Below, in pieces: positions 1-12,925 of a stretch of 64,000 nt of DNA. The position numbers and the translations under genes are program-made. Positions within the stretch are counted from its first letter, which is position 1; every line of letters starts with the position of its first letter. The stretch is from Coriaria nepalensis (lineage: Eukaryota > Streptophyta > Magnoliopsida > Cucurbitales > Coriariaceae). The stretch is from NCBI GenBank assembly GCA_027186245.1, contig CP114482.1, positions 30,523,209-30,587,208 on the forward strand, written 5' to 3'. Below the pieces are notes generated by a model. It searched no databases and had not been told where the DNA came from. It saw only the letters and a list, made by a program, of their open reading frames with translations.

Positions 1-135
1 AAACTCGGGTATAAAGTGCAAAAGTAGAATTAGTTCTAATCGCAATCATAAGATGTATTGGCTTGAGGTGACTCATGAAAATGATTTTAAGGTGAAACAA
101 ATGCACACATGTCCTGCAAAGGACATTAGAATGTT
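1..135 (+). repeat. Partial A monomer at left window edge
   Basis: The window begins at about position 8 of an A monomer (AAACTCGGGTATAAAGTGC) and this copy ends just before the next GTGCAC landmark. The array therefore continues to the left. It carries CTCGGG instead of the usual CTCGTG. Confidence 0.9.
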
Positions 136-3100
136 GTGCACAAAACTCGGGTTTGAAGTTCAAAAACAAAAATTGTTCGTATCACCATCATATAACCTAT
201 TGGCTTGGGGTGACTCATTGACGTGACTTTAAGGTGAAACCAAGGCACACGTGTCCCCCAAAGGTCATTAGCATGTTGTGCACGAAAGTCGTGTATAAAG
301 TGCAAAAGTAGAATTCGTTATAATCACAATCACAAGATGTATTGGCTTGAGGTGACTCATGAAAATGATTTTAAGGTGAAACAAATGCACACATGTCCCG
401 CAAGGGACATTAGAATGTTGTGCACAAAACTCGTGTTTGAAGTGCAAAAATAGAATTTATTCGAATCGCCATCATATGACTTATTAGCTTGAGTTGACTC
501 ATTGACATGATTTTAAGGTGAAACCAAGGCACACGTATCCCCGAAAGGTCATTAGCATGTTGTGCACGAAACTTGTGTATAAACTGCAAAAGTAGAATTC
601 GTTCTAATCACAATCATAAGATGTACTGGCTTGAGGTGACTCATGAAAATGATTTTAAGGTGAGACAAATGAACACATGTCCCGCAAAGGACATTAGAAT
701 GTTTTGCACAAAACTCGTGTTTGAAGTGCAAAAACAAAATTAATTCGAATCACCATCATATGAATTATTGGCTTGGGGTGACTCATTGACATGATTTTAA
801 GGTGAAACCAAGGCACACGTGTCCCCCAAAGGTCATTAGCATGTTGTGCACGAAACTCGTGTATAAAGTGCAAAAGCAGAATTCGTTCTAATCACAATCT
901 AAGAAGTAGTGGCTTGAGGTGACTCATGAAAATGATTTTATGGTTAAACAAATGCTCACATGTCCCGCAAATGACATTAGAATATTGTGCACAAAACTCG
1001 TGTTTGAAGTGCAAAAATAGAATTTCTTCGAATCACCATGAAATGACTTATTGGCTTGGGGTGATTTATTGACATGATCTTAAGGTGAAACCAAGGCACA
1101 CGTGTCCCCTAAAGGTGATTTGCATGTTGTGCACGAAACTCGTGTATAAACTGCAAAAGTAGAATTCATTCTAATCACAATCATAAGATGTATTGGCTCG
1201 AGGTGACTCATGAAAATGATTTTAAGGTGAAACAAATGCACACATGTCCCGCAAAGGACATTAGAATGTTGTGCACAAAACTCGTGTTTGAAGTGCAAAA
1301 ACAGAATTTGTTCGAATCACCATCATATGACTTATTGGCTTGGGGTTACTCATTGACATGATTTTAAGGTGAAACCAAGGCACACGTGTCCCCCAAAGGT
1401 CATTAGCATGTTGTGCACGAAACTCGTGTATAAAGTGCAAAAGTAGAATTCGTCCTAATCACAATCTAAGATGTACTGGCCAGAGGTGACTCATAAATTG
1501 ATTTTTAGGTGAAACAAATGCACACATGTCCTGCAAAGGACATTAGAATGTTGTGCACAAAACTCGTGTTTGAAGTGCAAAAACAGAAATAATTCGAATC
1601 ACCATCATATGACTTATTGGCCTGGGGTGACTCATTGACATGATTTTAAGGTGAAACCAAGGCACACGTGTCCTCCAAAGGACAGTAGCATGTTGTGCAC
1701 GAAACTCGTGTATAAAGTGCAAAAGTAGAATTCGTTCTAATCACAATCATAAGATGTATTGCCTTACGGTGACTCATTACAGTGATTTTAAGGTAAAACA
1801 AATGCACACATGTCCAACAAAGGACGTTAGAATGTTGTGCACAAAACTCGTGTTTAAAGTGCCATAATAGAATTTATTCGAATCGCCATCATATGACTTA
1901 TTAGCTTGAGATGACTCATTGACATGATTTTAAGGTGAAAACAAGGCACACGTGTCCCCCAAAAGTCATTACCATGTTGTGCACGAAACTTGTGTATAAA
2001 GTGTGAAAGTAGAATTCGTTCTAATCGCAATCATAAGATGTATTGTCTTGAGGTGACTCATGAAAATTATTTTAAGGTGAAACAAATGCACACATGTCCC
2101 GCAAAGGACATTAGAATGTTGTGCACAAAACTCGTGTTTGAAGTGAAAAAATAGAATTTGTTCAAATCACCGTCAAATGACTTATTGGCCTGGGGTGACT
2201 TATTGACATGATTTTAAGGTGAAACCAAGGCCCACGTGTCCCCCAAAGGTCACGAGCATGTTGTGCACGAAACTCGGGTATAAAGTGCAAAAGTAGAATT
2301 CGTTCTAATCACAATGATAAGTTATATTGGCTTGAGGTGACTCATTAAAATGATTTTACGGTAAAACAAATGTACACATGTCAAGCGAAGGACATTAGCA
2401 TGTTGTGCACAAAACTCGTGTTTGAAGTTCAAAAAAAGAATTTATTCGAATCGCCATCATATGACTTATTAGCTTGAGATTACTCATTGGCATGATTTTA
2501 AGGTGAAACAAAGGCACACATGTCCCCTAAAGGTCATTAGCATGTTGTGCACGAAATCAGGTATAAAGTGCAAAAGTAGAATTCGTTCTAATCACAATCA
2601 TAAGATGTATTGGGTTGAGGTGACTCATAAAAATGAATTTAAGGTAAAACAAATGAACACATGTCCCGCAAAGGACATTAGAATGTTGTGCACAAAACTC
2701 GTGTTTGAAGTGCAAAAATAGAATTTATTCGAATCGCCGTCATATGACTTATTAGCTTGGGTTGACTCATTGACATGATTTTAAGGTGAAACCAAGGCAC
2801 ACGTGTCCCCTAAAGGTCATTAGCATGTTGTGCACGAAACTCGTGTATAAACTACAAAAGTAGAATTCATTCTAATCACAATCATAAGATGTATTGGCTT
2901 GAGGTGAATCATCAAAATGATTTTAAGGTAAAACAAATGAACACATGTCCCGCAAAGGACATTCGAATGTTGTGCACAAAACACGTGTTTGAAGTGCAAA
3001 AATAGAATTTGTTCGAATCACCATCATATGATTTATTGGCTTGAGGTGACTCATTGACATGATTTTAAGGTTAAAACAAGGCACACGTGTCCCCCAAAAG

Positions 3101-3397
3101 TCATTAGCATGTTGTGCACAAAACTCGTGTATAAAGTGCAAAAGTAGAATTCGTTCTAATCACAATCATAAAATGTATTGGCTTGAGGTGACTCATTAAA
3201 ATGATTTTAAGGTAAAACCAATACACACATGTCCAGCAAAGGACATTAGAATGTTGTGCACAAAACTCGTGTTTGAAGTACAAAAACAGAATTTGTTCGA
3301 ATAACCATCATAAGACTTATTGGCTTGGGGTGACTAATTGACATGATTTTAAGGCGAAACCAAGGCACACGTGTCCCCCAAAGGTCATTAGCATGTT

Positions 3398-3539
3398 GTG
3401 CACGAAACTCGTGTATAAAGTGCAAAAGTAGAATTCGTTCTAATCACAATCATAAGATATATTGGCTTGAGGTGACTCATGAAAATGATTTTAAGGTAAA
3501 ACAAATGAACACATGTCCCGCAAAGGACATTAGAATGTT
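3398..3539 (+). repeat. Representative A-type monomer, 142 bp
   Basis: Reference copy of type A, close to the commonest form in domain I. In order it holds GTGCAC, CTCGTGTATAAAG, TAGAATTC (EcoRI site), TTCTAATCACAATCATAAG, TTGGCTTGAGG, TGACTCATGAAAATGATTTT, an A-rich stretch, ACACATGT, and GTCC..GGAC as a short dyad around CGCAAA, then ATTAGAATGTT. Its distinguishing bases against B are GTATAAAG for GTTTGAAG, GAATTC for GAATTT, TTCTAATC for TTCGAATC and ACACATGT for ACACGTGT. No coding capacity is supported. Confidence 0.93.
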
Positions 3540-3681
3540 GTGCACAAAACTCCTGTTTGAAGTGAAAAAACAGAATTTGTTCTAATCACCATCATATGAC
3601 TTATTAGCATGAGTTGACTCATTGAAATGATTTGAAGACGAAACCAAAGCACACGTGTCCCCCAAAGGTCATTAGCATGTT
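3540..3681 (+). repeat. Representative B-type monomer, 142 bp
   Basis: Reference copy of type B. In order it holds the 10-bp palindrome TTGTGCACAA at its junction with A, GAAGTG, CAGAATTTGTTC, ATCACCATCATATGAC (NdeI site CATATG), TTGACTCATTGA, GATTTGAAGACGAAACC, GGCACACGTGT-like sequence with a CACGTG core, and CCCCCAAAGGTCATTAGCATGTT. It aligns without gaps to the neighbouring A monomer over most of its length; representative A and B copies agree at about 121 of 142 positions. In the right half of the window B is commonly 144-145 bp because of an extra ATT after CTTATT. Confidence 0.92.
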
Positions 3682-6433
3682 GTGCACGAAACTCGTGCAT
3701 AAACTGCAAAAGTAGAATTCGTTCTAATCACAATCATAAAATGTATTGGCTTGAGGTGACTCATTAAAATGATTTTAAGGTACAACAAATGCACACATGT
3801 CCCGGAAAGCACATTAGAATGTTGTGCACAAAACTCGTTTTTGAATTGCCGAAACAGAATTTGTTCGAATCACCATCATATGATTTATTGGCTTGAGGTG
3901 ACTCATTCACATGATTTTAAGGCGAAACCAAGGCACACGTGTCCCCCAAAGGTCATTAGCATGTTGTGCACGAAACTCGTGTATAAAGTGCAAAAGTAGA
4001 ATTCGTTCTAATCACAATCATAAGATGTATTGGCTTGAGGTGACTCATTAAAATGATTTTAAGGTAAAATATATGCACACATGTCCCGCAAAGGACATTA
4101 GAATATTGAGCACAAATGTCGTTTTTGAAGTGCAAAAATGGAATCTGTTCGAATCACCATCATATGACTTATTGGCTTGGGGTGACTAATTGACATAATT
4201 TTAAGCGGAAACCAAGGCATACGTGTCCCCCAAAGGTCATTAGCATGTTGTGCAGGAAACTCGTGTGTAAAGTGCAAAAGTAGAATTCGTTCTAATCACA
4301 ATCATAAGATGTATTGCCTTAAGGTGACTCATTAAAATGATTTTAAGGTGAAACAAATGCACACATGTCCCGCAAGGGACATTAGAATGTTGTGCACAAA
4401 ACTCGTGTTTGAAGTGCAAAAACAGAATTTATTCGAATCGCCATCATATGGCTTATTGTTAACTTGAGTTGACTCATTGACATGATTTTAAGGTGAAACC
4501 AAGGCACACGTATCCCCCAATAGTCATTACCATGTTGTGCACGAAACTTGTGTATAAAGTGCAAAAGTAGAATTCGTTCTAATCACAATCATAAGATGTA
4601 TTGCCTTAAGGTGACTCATTAAAATGATTTTAAGGTGAAACAAATGCACACATGTCCCGCAAAGGACATTAGAATGTTGTGCACAAAACTCGTGTTTGAA
4701 GTGCAAAAACAGAATTTGTTCGAATCACCATCATATGACTTATTGGCTTGGGCTGACTAATTGACATGATTTTAAGGTGAAACCAAGGGACACTTGTCCC
4801 CCAAAGGTCATTAGCATGTTGTGCACGAAACTCCTGTATAAAGTGCAAAAGTAGAATTCGCTCTAATCACAATCGTAAGATGCGTTGGCTTAAGGTGACT
4901 CATTAAAATGATTTTAAGGTAAAACAAATGCACACATGTCCAACGAAGGACATAAGAATGTTGTGCACAAAACTCATGTTTGAAGTGCCGAAACAGAATT
5001 TGTTCGAATCACCATCATATGACTTATTGGCTTGGGGTGACCAATTGACATGATTTTAAGGGGAAACCAAGGCACACGTTTCCCCCAAAGGTCATTAGCA
5101 TGTTGTGCACGAAACTCGTGTGTAAAGTGCGAAAGTAGAATTCGTTCTAATCACAATCATAAGATGTATTGCCTAAAGGTGACTCATTAAAATGATTTTA
5201 AGGTGAAACAAATGCACACATGTCCCGCAAAGGACATTAGAATGTTGTGCACAAAACTCGTTTTTGAAGTGCAAAAATAGAATTTGTTCGAATAACCATC
5301 ATATGACTTATTGGCTTGGGCTGACTAATTGACATGATTTTAAGGTGAAACCAAGGGACACTTGTCCCCCAAAGGTCATTAGCATGTTGTGCACGAAACT
5401 CCTGTATAAAGTGCAAAAGTAGAATTCGCTCTAATCACAATCGTAAGATGCGTTGGCTTAAGGTGACTCATTAAAATGATTTTAAGGTAAAACAAATGCA
5501 CACATGTCCAACGAAGGACATAAGAAGGTTGTGCACAAAACTCATGTTTGAAGTGCCGAAACAGAATTTGTTCGAATCAGCATCATATGATTTATTGGCT
5601 TGAGGTGACTCATTGACATGATTTTCAGGTGAAACCAAGGCACAAGTTTCCCCCAAAGGTCATTAGCATGTTGTGCACGAAACTCGTGTGTAAAGTGCAA
5701 AAGTAGAATTCGTTCTAATCACAATTATAAGATGTATTGCCTTAAGGTGACTCATTAAAATGATTTTAAGGTGAAACAAATGCACACATGTCCCGCAAAG
5801 GACATTAGAATGGTGTGCACAAAACTAGTTTTTGAAGTGCAAAAATAGAATCTGTTCGAATCACCATCATATGACTTATTGGCTTGGGGTGACTAATTGA
5901 CATAATTTTAAGGTGAAACCAAGGCACACGTTTCCCCCAAAGGTCATTAGCATGTTGTGCACGAAACTCGGGTATAAAGTGCAAAAGTAGAATTCGTTCT
6001 AATCACAATCATAAGATGTATTGGCTTGAGGTGACTCATTAAAATGATTTTAAGGTGAAACAAATGCACACATGTCCCGCAAAGGACATTAGAATGTTGT
6101 GCACAAAACTCGTGTTTGAAGTGCAAAAACAGAATTTATTCGAATCGCCATCATATGATTTATTATTAACTTGAGTTTACTCATTGACATGATTTTAAGG
6201 TGAAACCAAGGCACACGTGTCCCCCAAAAGTCATTACGATGTTGTGCACGAAACTTGTGTGTAGAGTGCAAAAGTAGAATTCGTTCTAATCACAATCATA
6301 AGATGTATTGCCTTGAGGTGACTCATTAAAATGATTTTAATGTGAAACAAATGCACACATGTCCCGCAAAGGACATTAGAATTTTGTGCACAAAACTCAT
6401 GTTTGAAGTGCCGAAACAGAATTTGTTCGAATA

Positions 6434-9400
6434 ACCATCATATGACTTATTGGCTTGGGGTCACTAATTGACATGATTTTAAGGTGAAACCAAGGCACAC
6501 TTGTCCCCCAAAGGTCAATAGCCTGTTGTGCATGAAACTCCCGTATAAAGTGCAAAAGTAGAATTCGCTCTAATCACAATCGTAAGATGTGTTGGTTAAG
6601 GTGACTCATTAAAATGATTTTAAGGTAAAACAAATGCACTCATGTCCAGGGAACGACATAAGAATGTTGTGCACAAAACTCTTGTTTGAAGTGCCAAAAC
6701 AGAATTTGTTCGAATCACCATCATATGACTTATTGGCTTGGGGTGAATAATTGACATAATTTTAAGGTGAAACCAAGGCACACGTGTCCCCCAAAGGTCA
6801 TTAGCATGTTGTGCACGAAACTCGTGTATAAAGTGCAAAAGTAGAATTCGTTCTAATCACAATCAAAAGATGTGTTGGCTTAGGGTGACTCATTAAAATG
6901 ATTTTAAGGTAAAACAAATGCACACATGTCCAGCGAAGGACATAAGAATGTTGTGCACAAAACACATGTTTGAATTGCCGAAACAGAATTTGTTCGAATC
7001 ACCATCATAGGATTTATTGGCTTGAGGTGACTCATTCACATGATTTTAAGGCGAAACCAAGGCACACGTGTCCCCCAAAGGTCATTAGCATGTTGTGCAC
7101 GAAACTCGTGTATAAAGTGCAAAAGTAGAATTCGTTCTAATCACAATCATAAGATGTATTGGCATGAGGTGACTCATTGAAATGATTTTAAGGTAAAACA
7201 AATTCACACATGTCCAGCGAAGGACATTAGAATGTTGTGCACAAAACTCGTTTTTGAAGTGCAAAAATACAATTTTTTCGAATCACTATCATATGACTTA
7301 TTGGCTTGGGGTGACTAATTGACATAATTTTAAGGTGAAACCAAGGCACACGTGTCCCCCAAAGGTCATTAGCATGTTGTGCGCGAAACTCGTATATAAA
7401 GTGCAAAAGTAGAATTCGTTCTAATCACAATCATAAGATGTGTTGGCTTAAGGTGACTCATTAAAATGATTTTAAGGTAAAACAAATGCACACATGTCCA
7501 GCGAAGGACATTAGAATGTTGTGCGCAAAACTAGTTTTTGAAGTGCAAAAATAGAATTTGTTCGAATCACCATCATATGACTTATTGGCTGGGGGTGACT
7601 AATTGACATGATTTTAAGGTGAAACCAAGGCACACGTTTCCCCCGAAGGTCATTAGCATGTTGTGCACGAAACTCGTGTATAAAGTGCAAAAGTAGAATT
7701 CGTTCTAATAACAATCATAAGATGTATTGCCTTAAGGTGACTCATTAAAATGATTTTAAGGTAAAACAAATGCACACATGTCCAACAAAGGACATTAGAA
7801 TGGTGTGCACAGAACTCGTTTTTGAAGAGCAAAAATAGAATTTGTTCGAATCACCATCATATGACTTATTGGCTTGGGGTGACTAATTGACATGATTTTA
7901 AGGTGAAACCAAGGCACACTTGTCCCCCAAAGGTCAATAGCATGTTGGGCACGAAACTCCTGTATAAAGTGCAAAAGTAGAATTCGCTCTAATCACAATC
8001 ATAAGATGTGTTGGCTTAAGGTGACTCATTAAAATGATTTTAAGGTAAAACAAATGCACACATGTCCCGCAAAGGACATTAGAATGTTGTGCACAAAACT
8101 CGTTTTGGAAGTGCAAAAATAGAATTTGTTCGAATCACCATCACATGACTTATTGTCTTGGGGTGACTAATTGACATGTTTTTAAGGTGAAACCAAGGCA
8201 CACGTGTCCCCCAAAGGTCATTAGCATGTTGTGCACGAAACTCGTGTAAAAAGTGCAAAAGTAGAATTCGCTCTAATCACAATCATAAGATGTGTTGGCT
8301 TAAGGTGACTCATTAAAATGATTTTAAGGTAAAACAAATGCACACATGTCCCGCAAAGGACATTAGAATGTTGTGCACAAAACTCGTTTTGGAAGTGCAA
8401 AAATAGAATTTGTTCGAATCACCATCATATGACTTATTGGCTTGGGGTGACTCATTGACATGATTTTAAGGTGAAACCAAGGCACACGTGTCCCCCAAAG
8501 GTCATTAGCATGTTGTGCACGAAACTCGTGTATAAAGTGCAAAAGTAGAATTCGTTCTAATCACAATCATAAGATGTATTGGCATGAGGTGACACATTAA
8601 AATGATTTTAAGGTAAGACAAATTCACACATGTCCAGCGAAGGACATTAGAATGTTGTGCACAAAACTCGTTTTTGAAGTGCAAAAATACAATTTTTTCG
8701 AATCACCATCATATGACTTATTGGCTTGGGGTGACTAATTGACATAATTTTAAGGTGAAACCAAGGCACACGTGTCCCCCAAAGGTCATTAGCATGTTGT
8801 GCACGAAACTCGTGTATAAAGTGCAAAAGTAGAATTCGTTCTAATCACAATCATAAGATGTGTTGGCTTAAGGTGACTCATTAAAATGATTTTAAGGTAA
8901 AACAAATGCACACATGTCCAGCGAAGGACATTAGAATGTTGTGCACAAAACTAGTTTTTGAAGTGCAAAAATAGAATCTGTTCGAATCACCATCATATGA
9001 CTTATTGGCTTGGGGTGACTAATTGACATGATTTTAAGGTGAAACCAAGGCACACGTTTCCCCCGAAGGTCATTAGCATGTTGTGCACGAAACTCGTGTA
9101 TAAAGTGCAAAAGTAGAATTCGTTCTAATAACAATCATAAGATGTATTGCCTTAAGGTGACTCATTAAAATGATTTTAAGGTAAAACAAATTAACACATG
9201 TCCAGCGAAGGACATTAGAATGTTTTGCACAAAACTCGTTTTTGAAGTGCAAAAATAGAATTTGTTCGAATCACCATCATATGACTTATTGGCTTGGGTT
9301 GACTAATTGACATAATTTTAAGGTGAAACCAAGGCACACGTGTCCCCCAAAGGTCATTAGCATGTTGTGCACGAAACTCGTGTATAAAGTGCAAAAGTAG

Positions 9401-9803
9401 AATTCGTTCTAATCACAATCATAAGATGTGTTGGCTTAAGGTGACTCATTAAAATGATTTTAAGCTCAAACAAATGCACACATGTCCAGCGGAGGACATA
9501 AGAATGTTGTGCACAAAACTCATGTTTGAAGTGCAAAAACAGAATTTGTTCGAATCACCATCATATGACTTATTGGCTTGGGGTGACTAATTGACATAAT
9601 TTTAAGGTGAAACCAAGGCACACGTGTCCCCCAAAGGTCATTAGCATGTTGTGCACGAAACTCGTGTATAAGTGCAAAAGTACAATTCGTTCTAATCACA
9701 ATCATAAGATGTGTTGGCTTAAGGTGACTCATTAAAATGATTTTAAGGTGAAACGAATGCACACATGTCCAGCGAAGCACATAAGAATGTTGTGCACAAA
9801 ACT
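6434..9803 (+). repeat. Segmental duplication in domain II, copy 1 (~3.37 kb)
   Basis: From TTGGCTTGGGGTCACTAATT onward, this stretch repeats at an offset of exactly 3,690 bp (6361 pairs with 10051, 6541 with 10231, 8640 with 12330). Shared private variants include TTGGTTAAGG with a 1-bp loss, CCAGGGAACGACATAAG, GTGCGCAAAACTAG, ATACAATTTTTTCG, TTTAAGCTCAAAC and the 1-bp deletion GTGTATAAGTGC near 9,665. The offset equals 13 dimers within 2 bp. Confidence 0.9.
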
Positions 9804-10140
9804 CGTTTTGGAAGTGCAAAAATAGAATTTGTTCGAATCACCATCACATGACTTATTGTCTTGGGGTGACTAATTGACATGATTTTAAGGTGAAACCAAG
9901 GCACACGTGTCCCCCAAAGGTCATTAGCATGTTGTGCACGAAACTCGTGTAAAAAGTGCAAAAGTAGAATTCGCTCTAATCACAATCATAAGATGTGTTG
10001 GCTGAAGGTGACTCATTAAAATGATTTTAAGGTAAAACAAATGCACACATGTCCCGCAAAGGACATTAGAATGTTGTGCACAAAACTCGTTTTGGAAGTG
10101 CAAAAATAGAATTTGTTCGAATCACCATCATATGACTTAT
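9804..10140 (+). repeat. Patch copied from ~8,101-8,437 type dimers
   Basis: After the end of duplication copy 1, the sequence CGTTTTGGAAGTGC, ATCACCATCACATGAC, TTGTCTTGGGG and CTCGTGTAAAAAGTGC matches the stretch starting at 8,101 at an offset of 1,703 bp (six dimers, less the local 1-bp deletion). It joins duplication copies 1 and 2. Confidence 0.75.
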
Positions 10141-12925
10141 TGGCTTGGGGTCACTAATTGACATGATTTTAAGGTGAAACCAAGGCACACTTGTCCCCCA
10201 AAGGTCAATAGCATGTTGTGCATGAAACTCCCGTATAAAGTGCAAAAGTAGAATTCGCTCTAATCACAATCGTAAGATGTGTTGGTTAAGGTGACTCATT
10301 AAAATGATTTTAAGGTAAAACAAATGCACTCATGTCCAGGGAACGACATAAGAATGTTGTGCACAAAACTCTTGTTTGAAGTGCCAAAACAGAATTTGTT
10401 CGAATCACCATCATATGACTTATTGGCTTGGGGTGAATAATTGACATAATTTTAAGGTGAAACCAAGGCACACGTGTCCCCCAAAGGTCATTAGCATGTT
10501 GTGCACGAAACTCGTGTATAAAGTGCAAAAGTAGAATTCGTTCTAATCACAATCAAAAGATGTGTTGGCTTAAGGTGACTCATTAAAATGATTTTAAGGT
10601 AAAACAAATGCACACATGTCCAGCGAAGGACATAAGAATGTTGTGCACAAAACACATGTTTGAATTGCCGAAACAGAATTTGTTCGAATCACCATCATAG
10701 GATTTATTGGCTTGAGGTGACTCATTCACATGATTTTAAGGCGAAACCAAGGCACACGTGTCCCCCAAAGGTCATTAGCATGTTGTGCACGAAACTCGTG
10801 TATAAAGTGCAAAAGTAGAATTCATTCTAATCACAATCATAAGATGTATTGGCATGAGGTGACTCATTGAAATGATTTTAAGGTAAAACAAATTCACACA
10901 TGTCCAGCGAAGGACATTAGAATGTTGTGCACAAAACTCGTTTTTGAAGTGCAAAAATACAATTTTTTCGAATCACTATCATATGACTTATTGGCTTGGG
11001 GTGACTAATTGACATAATTTTAAGGTGAAACCAAGGCACACGTGTCCCCCAAAGGTCATTAGCATGTTGTGCACGAAACTCGTGTATAAAGTGCAAAAGT
11101 AGAATTCGTTCTAATCACAATCATAAGATGTGTTGGCTTAAGGTGACTCATTAAAATGATTTTAAGGTAAAACAAATGCACACATGTCCAGCGAAGGACA
11201 TTAGAATGTTGTGCGCAAAACTAGTTTTTGAAGTGCAAAAATAGAATTTGTTCGAATCACCATCATATGACTTATTGGCTGGGGGTGACTAATTGACATG
11301 ATTTTAAGGTGAAACCAAGGCACACGTTTCCCCCGAAGGTCATTAGCATGTTGTGCACGAAACTCGTGTATAAAGTGCAAAAGTAGAATTCGTTCTAATA
11401 ACAATCATAAGATGTATTGCCTTAAGGTGACTCATTAAAATGATTTTAAGGTAAAACAAATGCACACATGTCCAACAAAGGACATTAGAATGGTGTGCAC
11501 AGAACTCGTTTTTGAAGAGCAAAAATAGAATTTGTTCGAATCACCATCATATGACTTATTGGCTTGGGGTGACTAATTGACATGATTTTAAGGTGAAACC
11601 AAGGCACACTTGTCCCCCAAAGGTCAATAGCATGTTGGGCACGAAACTCCTGTATAAAGTGCGAAAGTAGAATTCGCTCTAATCACAATCATAAGATGTG
11701 TTGGCTTAAGGTGACTCATTAAAATGATTTTAAGGTAAAACAAATGCACACATGTCCCGCAAAGGACATTAGAATGTTGTGCACAAAACTCGTTTTGGAA
11801 GTGCAAAAATAGAATTTGTTCGAATCACCATCACATGACTTATTGTCTTGGGGTGACTAATTGACATGATTTTAAGGTGAAACCAAGGCACACGTGTCCC
11901 CCAAAGGTCATTAGCATGTTGTGCACGAAACTCGTGTAAAAAGTGCAAAAGTAGAATTCGCTCTAATCACAATCATAAGATGTGTTGGCTTAAGTTGACT
12001 CATTAAAATGATTTTAAGGTAAAACAAATGCACACATGTCCCGCAAAGGACATTAGAATGTTGTGCACAAAACTCGTTTTGGAAGTGCAAAAATAGAATT
12101 TGTTCGAATCACCATCATATGACTTATTGGCTTGGGGTGACTCATTGACATGATTTTAAGGTGAAACCAAGGCACACGTGTCCCCCAAAGGTCATTAGCA
12201 TGTTGTGCACGAAACTCGTGTATAAAGTGCAAAAGTAGAATTCGTTCTAATCACAATCATAAGATGTATTGGCATGAGGTGACACATTAAAATGATTTTA
12301 AGGTAAGACAAATTCACACATGTCCAGCGAAGGACATTAGAATGTTGTGCACAAAACTCGTTTTTGAAGTGCAAAAATACAATTTTTTCGAATCACCATC
12401 ATATGACTTATTGGCTTGGGTTGACTAATTGACATAATTTTAAGGTGAAACCAAGGCACACGTGTCCCCCAAAGGTCATTAGCATGTTGTGCACGAAACT
12501 CGTGTATAAAGTGCAAAAGTAGAATTCGTTCCAATCACAATCATAAGATGTGTTGGCTTAAGGTGACTCATTAAAATGATTTTAAGCTCAAACAAATGCA
12601 CACATGTCCAGCGGAGGACATAAGAATGTTGTGCACAAAACTCATGTTTGAAGTGCAAAAACAGAATTTGTTCGAATCACCATCATATGACTTATTGGCT
12701 TGGGGTGACTAATTGACATAATTTTAAGGTGAAACCAAGGCACACGTGTCCCCCAAAGGTCATTAGCATGTTGTGCACGAAACTCGTGTATAAGTGCAAA
12801 AGTAGAATTCGTTCTAATCACAATCATAAGATGTGTTGGCTTAAGGTGACTCATTAAAATGATTTTAAGGTGAAACGAATGCACACATGTCCAGCGAAGC
12901 ACATAAGAATGTTGTGCACAAAACT
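10124..12925 (+). repeat. Segmental duplication in domain II, copy 2 (~2.80 kb, two dimers lost)
   Basis: Matches copy 1 at offset 3,690 up to about 12,390, then at offset 3,122 (9294 pairs with 12416, 9481 with 12603). The change of 568 bp is exactly two 284-bp dimers, so copy 2 has lost the equivalent of roughly 8,705-9,272 of copy 1 by an in-register deletion. Differences between the copies are otherwise sparse by eye, which points to a recent event. Confidence 0.88.

Larger units (their letters stand above)
1..4250 (+). repeat. Domain I: plain 284-bp AB dimers
   Basis: About 15 dimers at a very regular 284-bp spacing (for example landmarks at 278, 562 and 846). A monomers mostly carry AAACAAATGCACACATGT and CCCGCAAAGG. 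B monomers are mixed between TTGGCTTGGGGTGACTC and TTAGCTTGAGTTGACTC forms with no long-range repeated order that I could see. Dimers differ from each other at scattered sites, so this part looks older or less recently homogenised than 36-50 kb. No gene seen. Confidence 0.8.

Noticed and set aside
9520..9819. 99-residue frame on the minus strand
   Set aside because: Longer than the others only because the 1-bp deletion in GTGTATAAGTGC near 9,665 joins two frames. It lies fully within satellite monomers.
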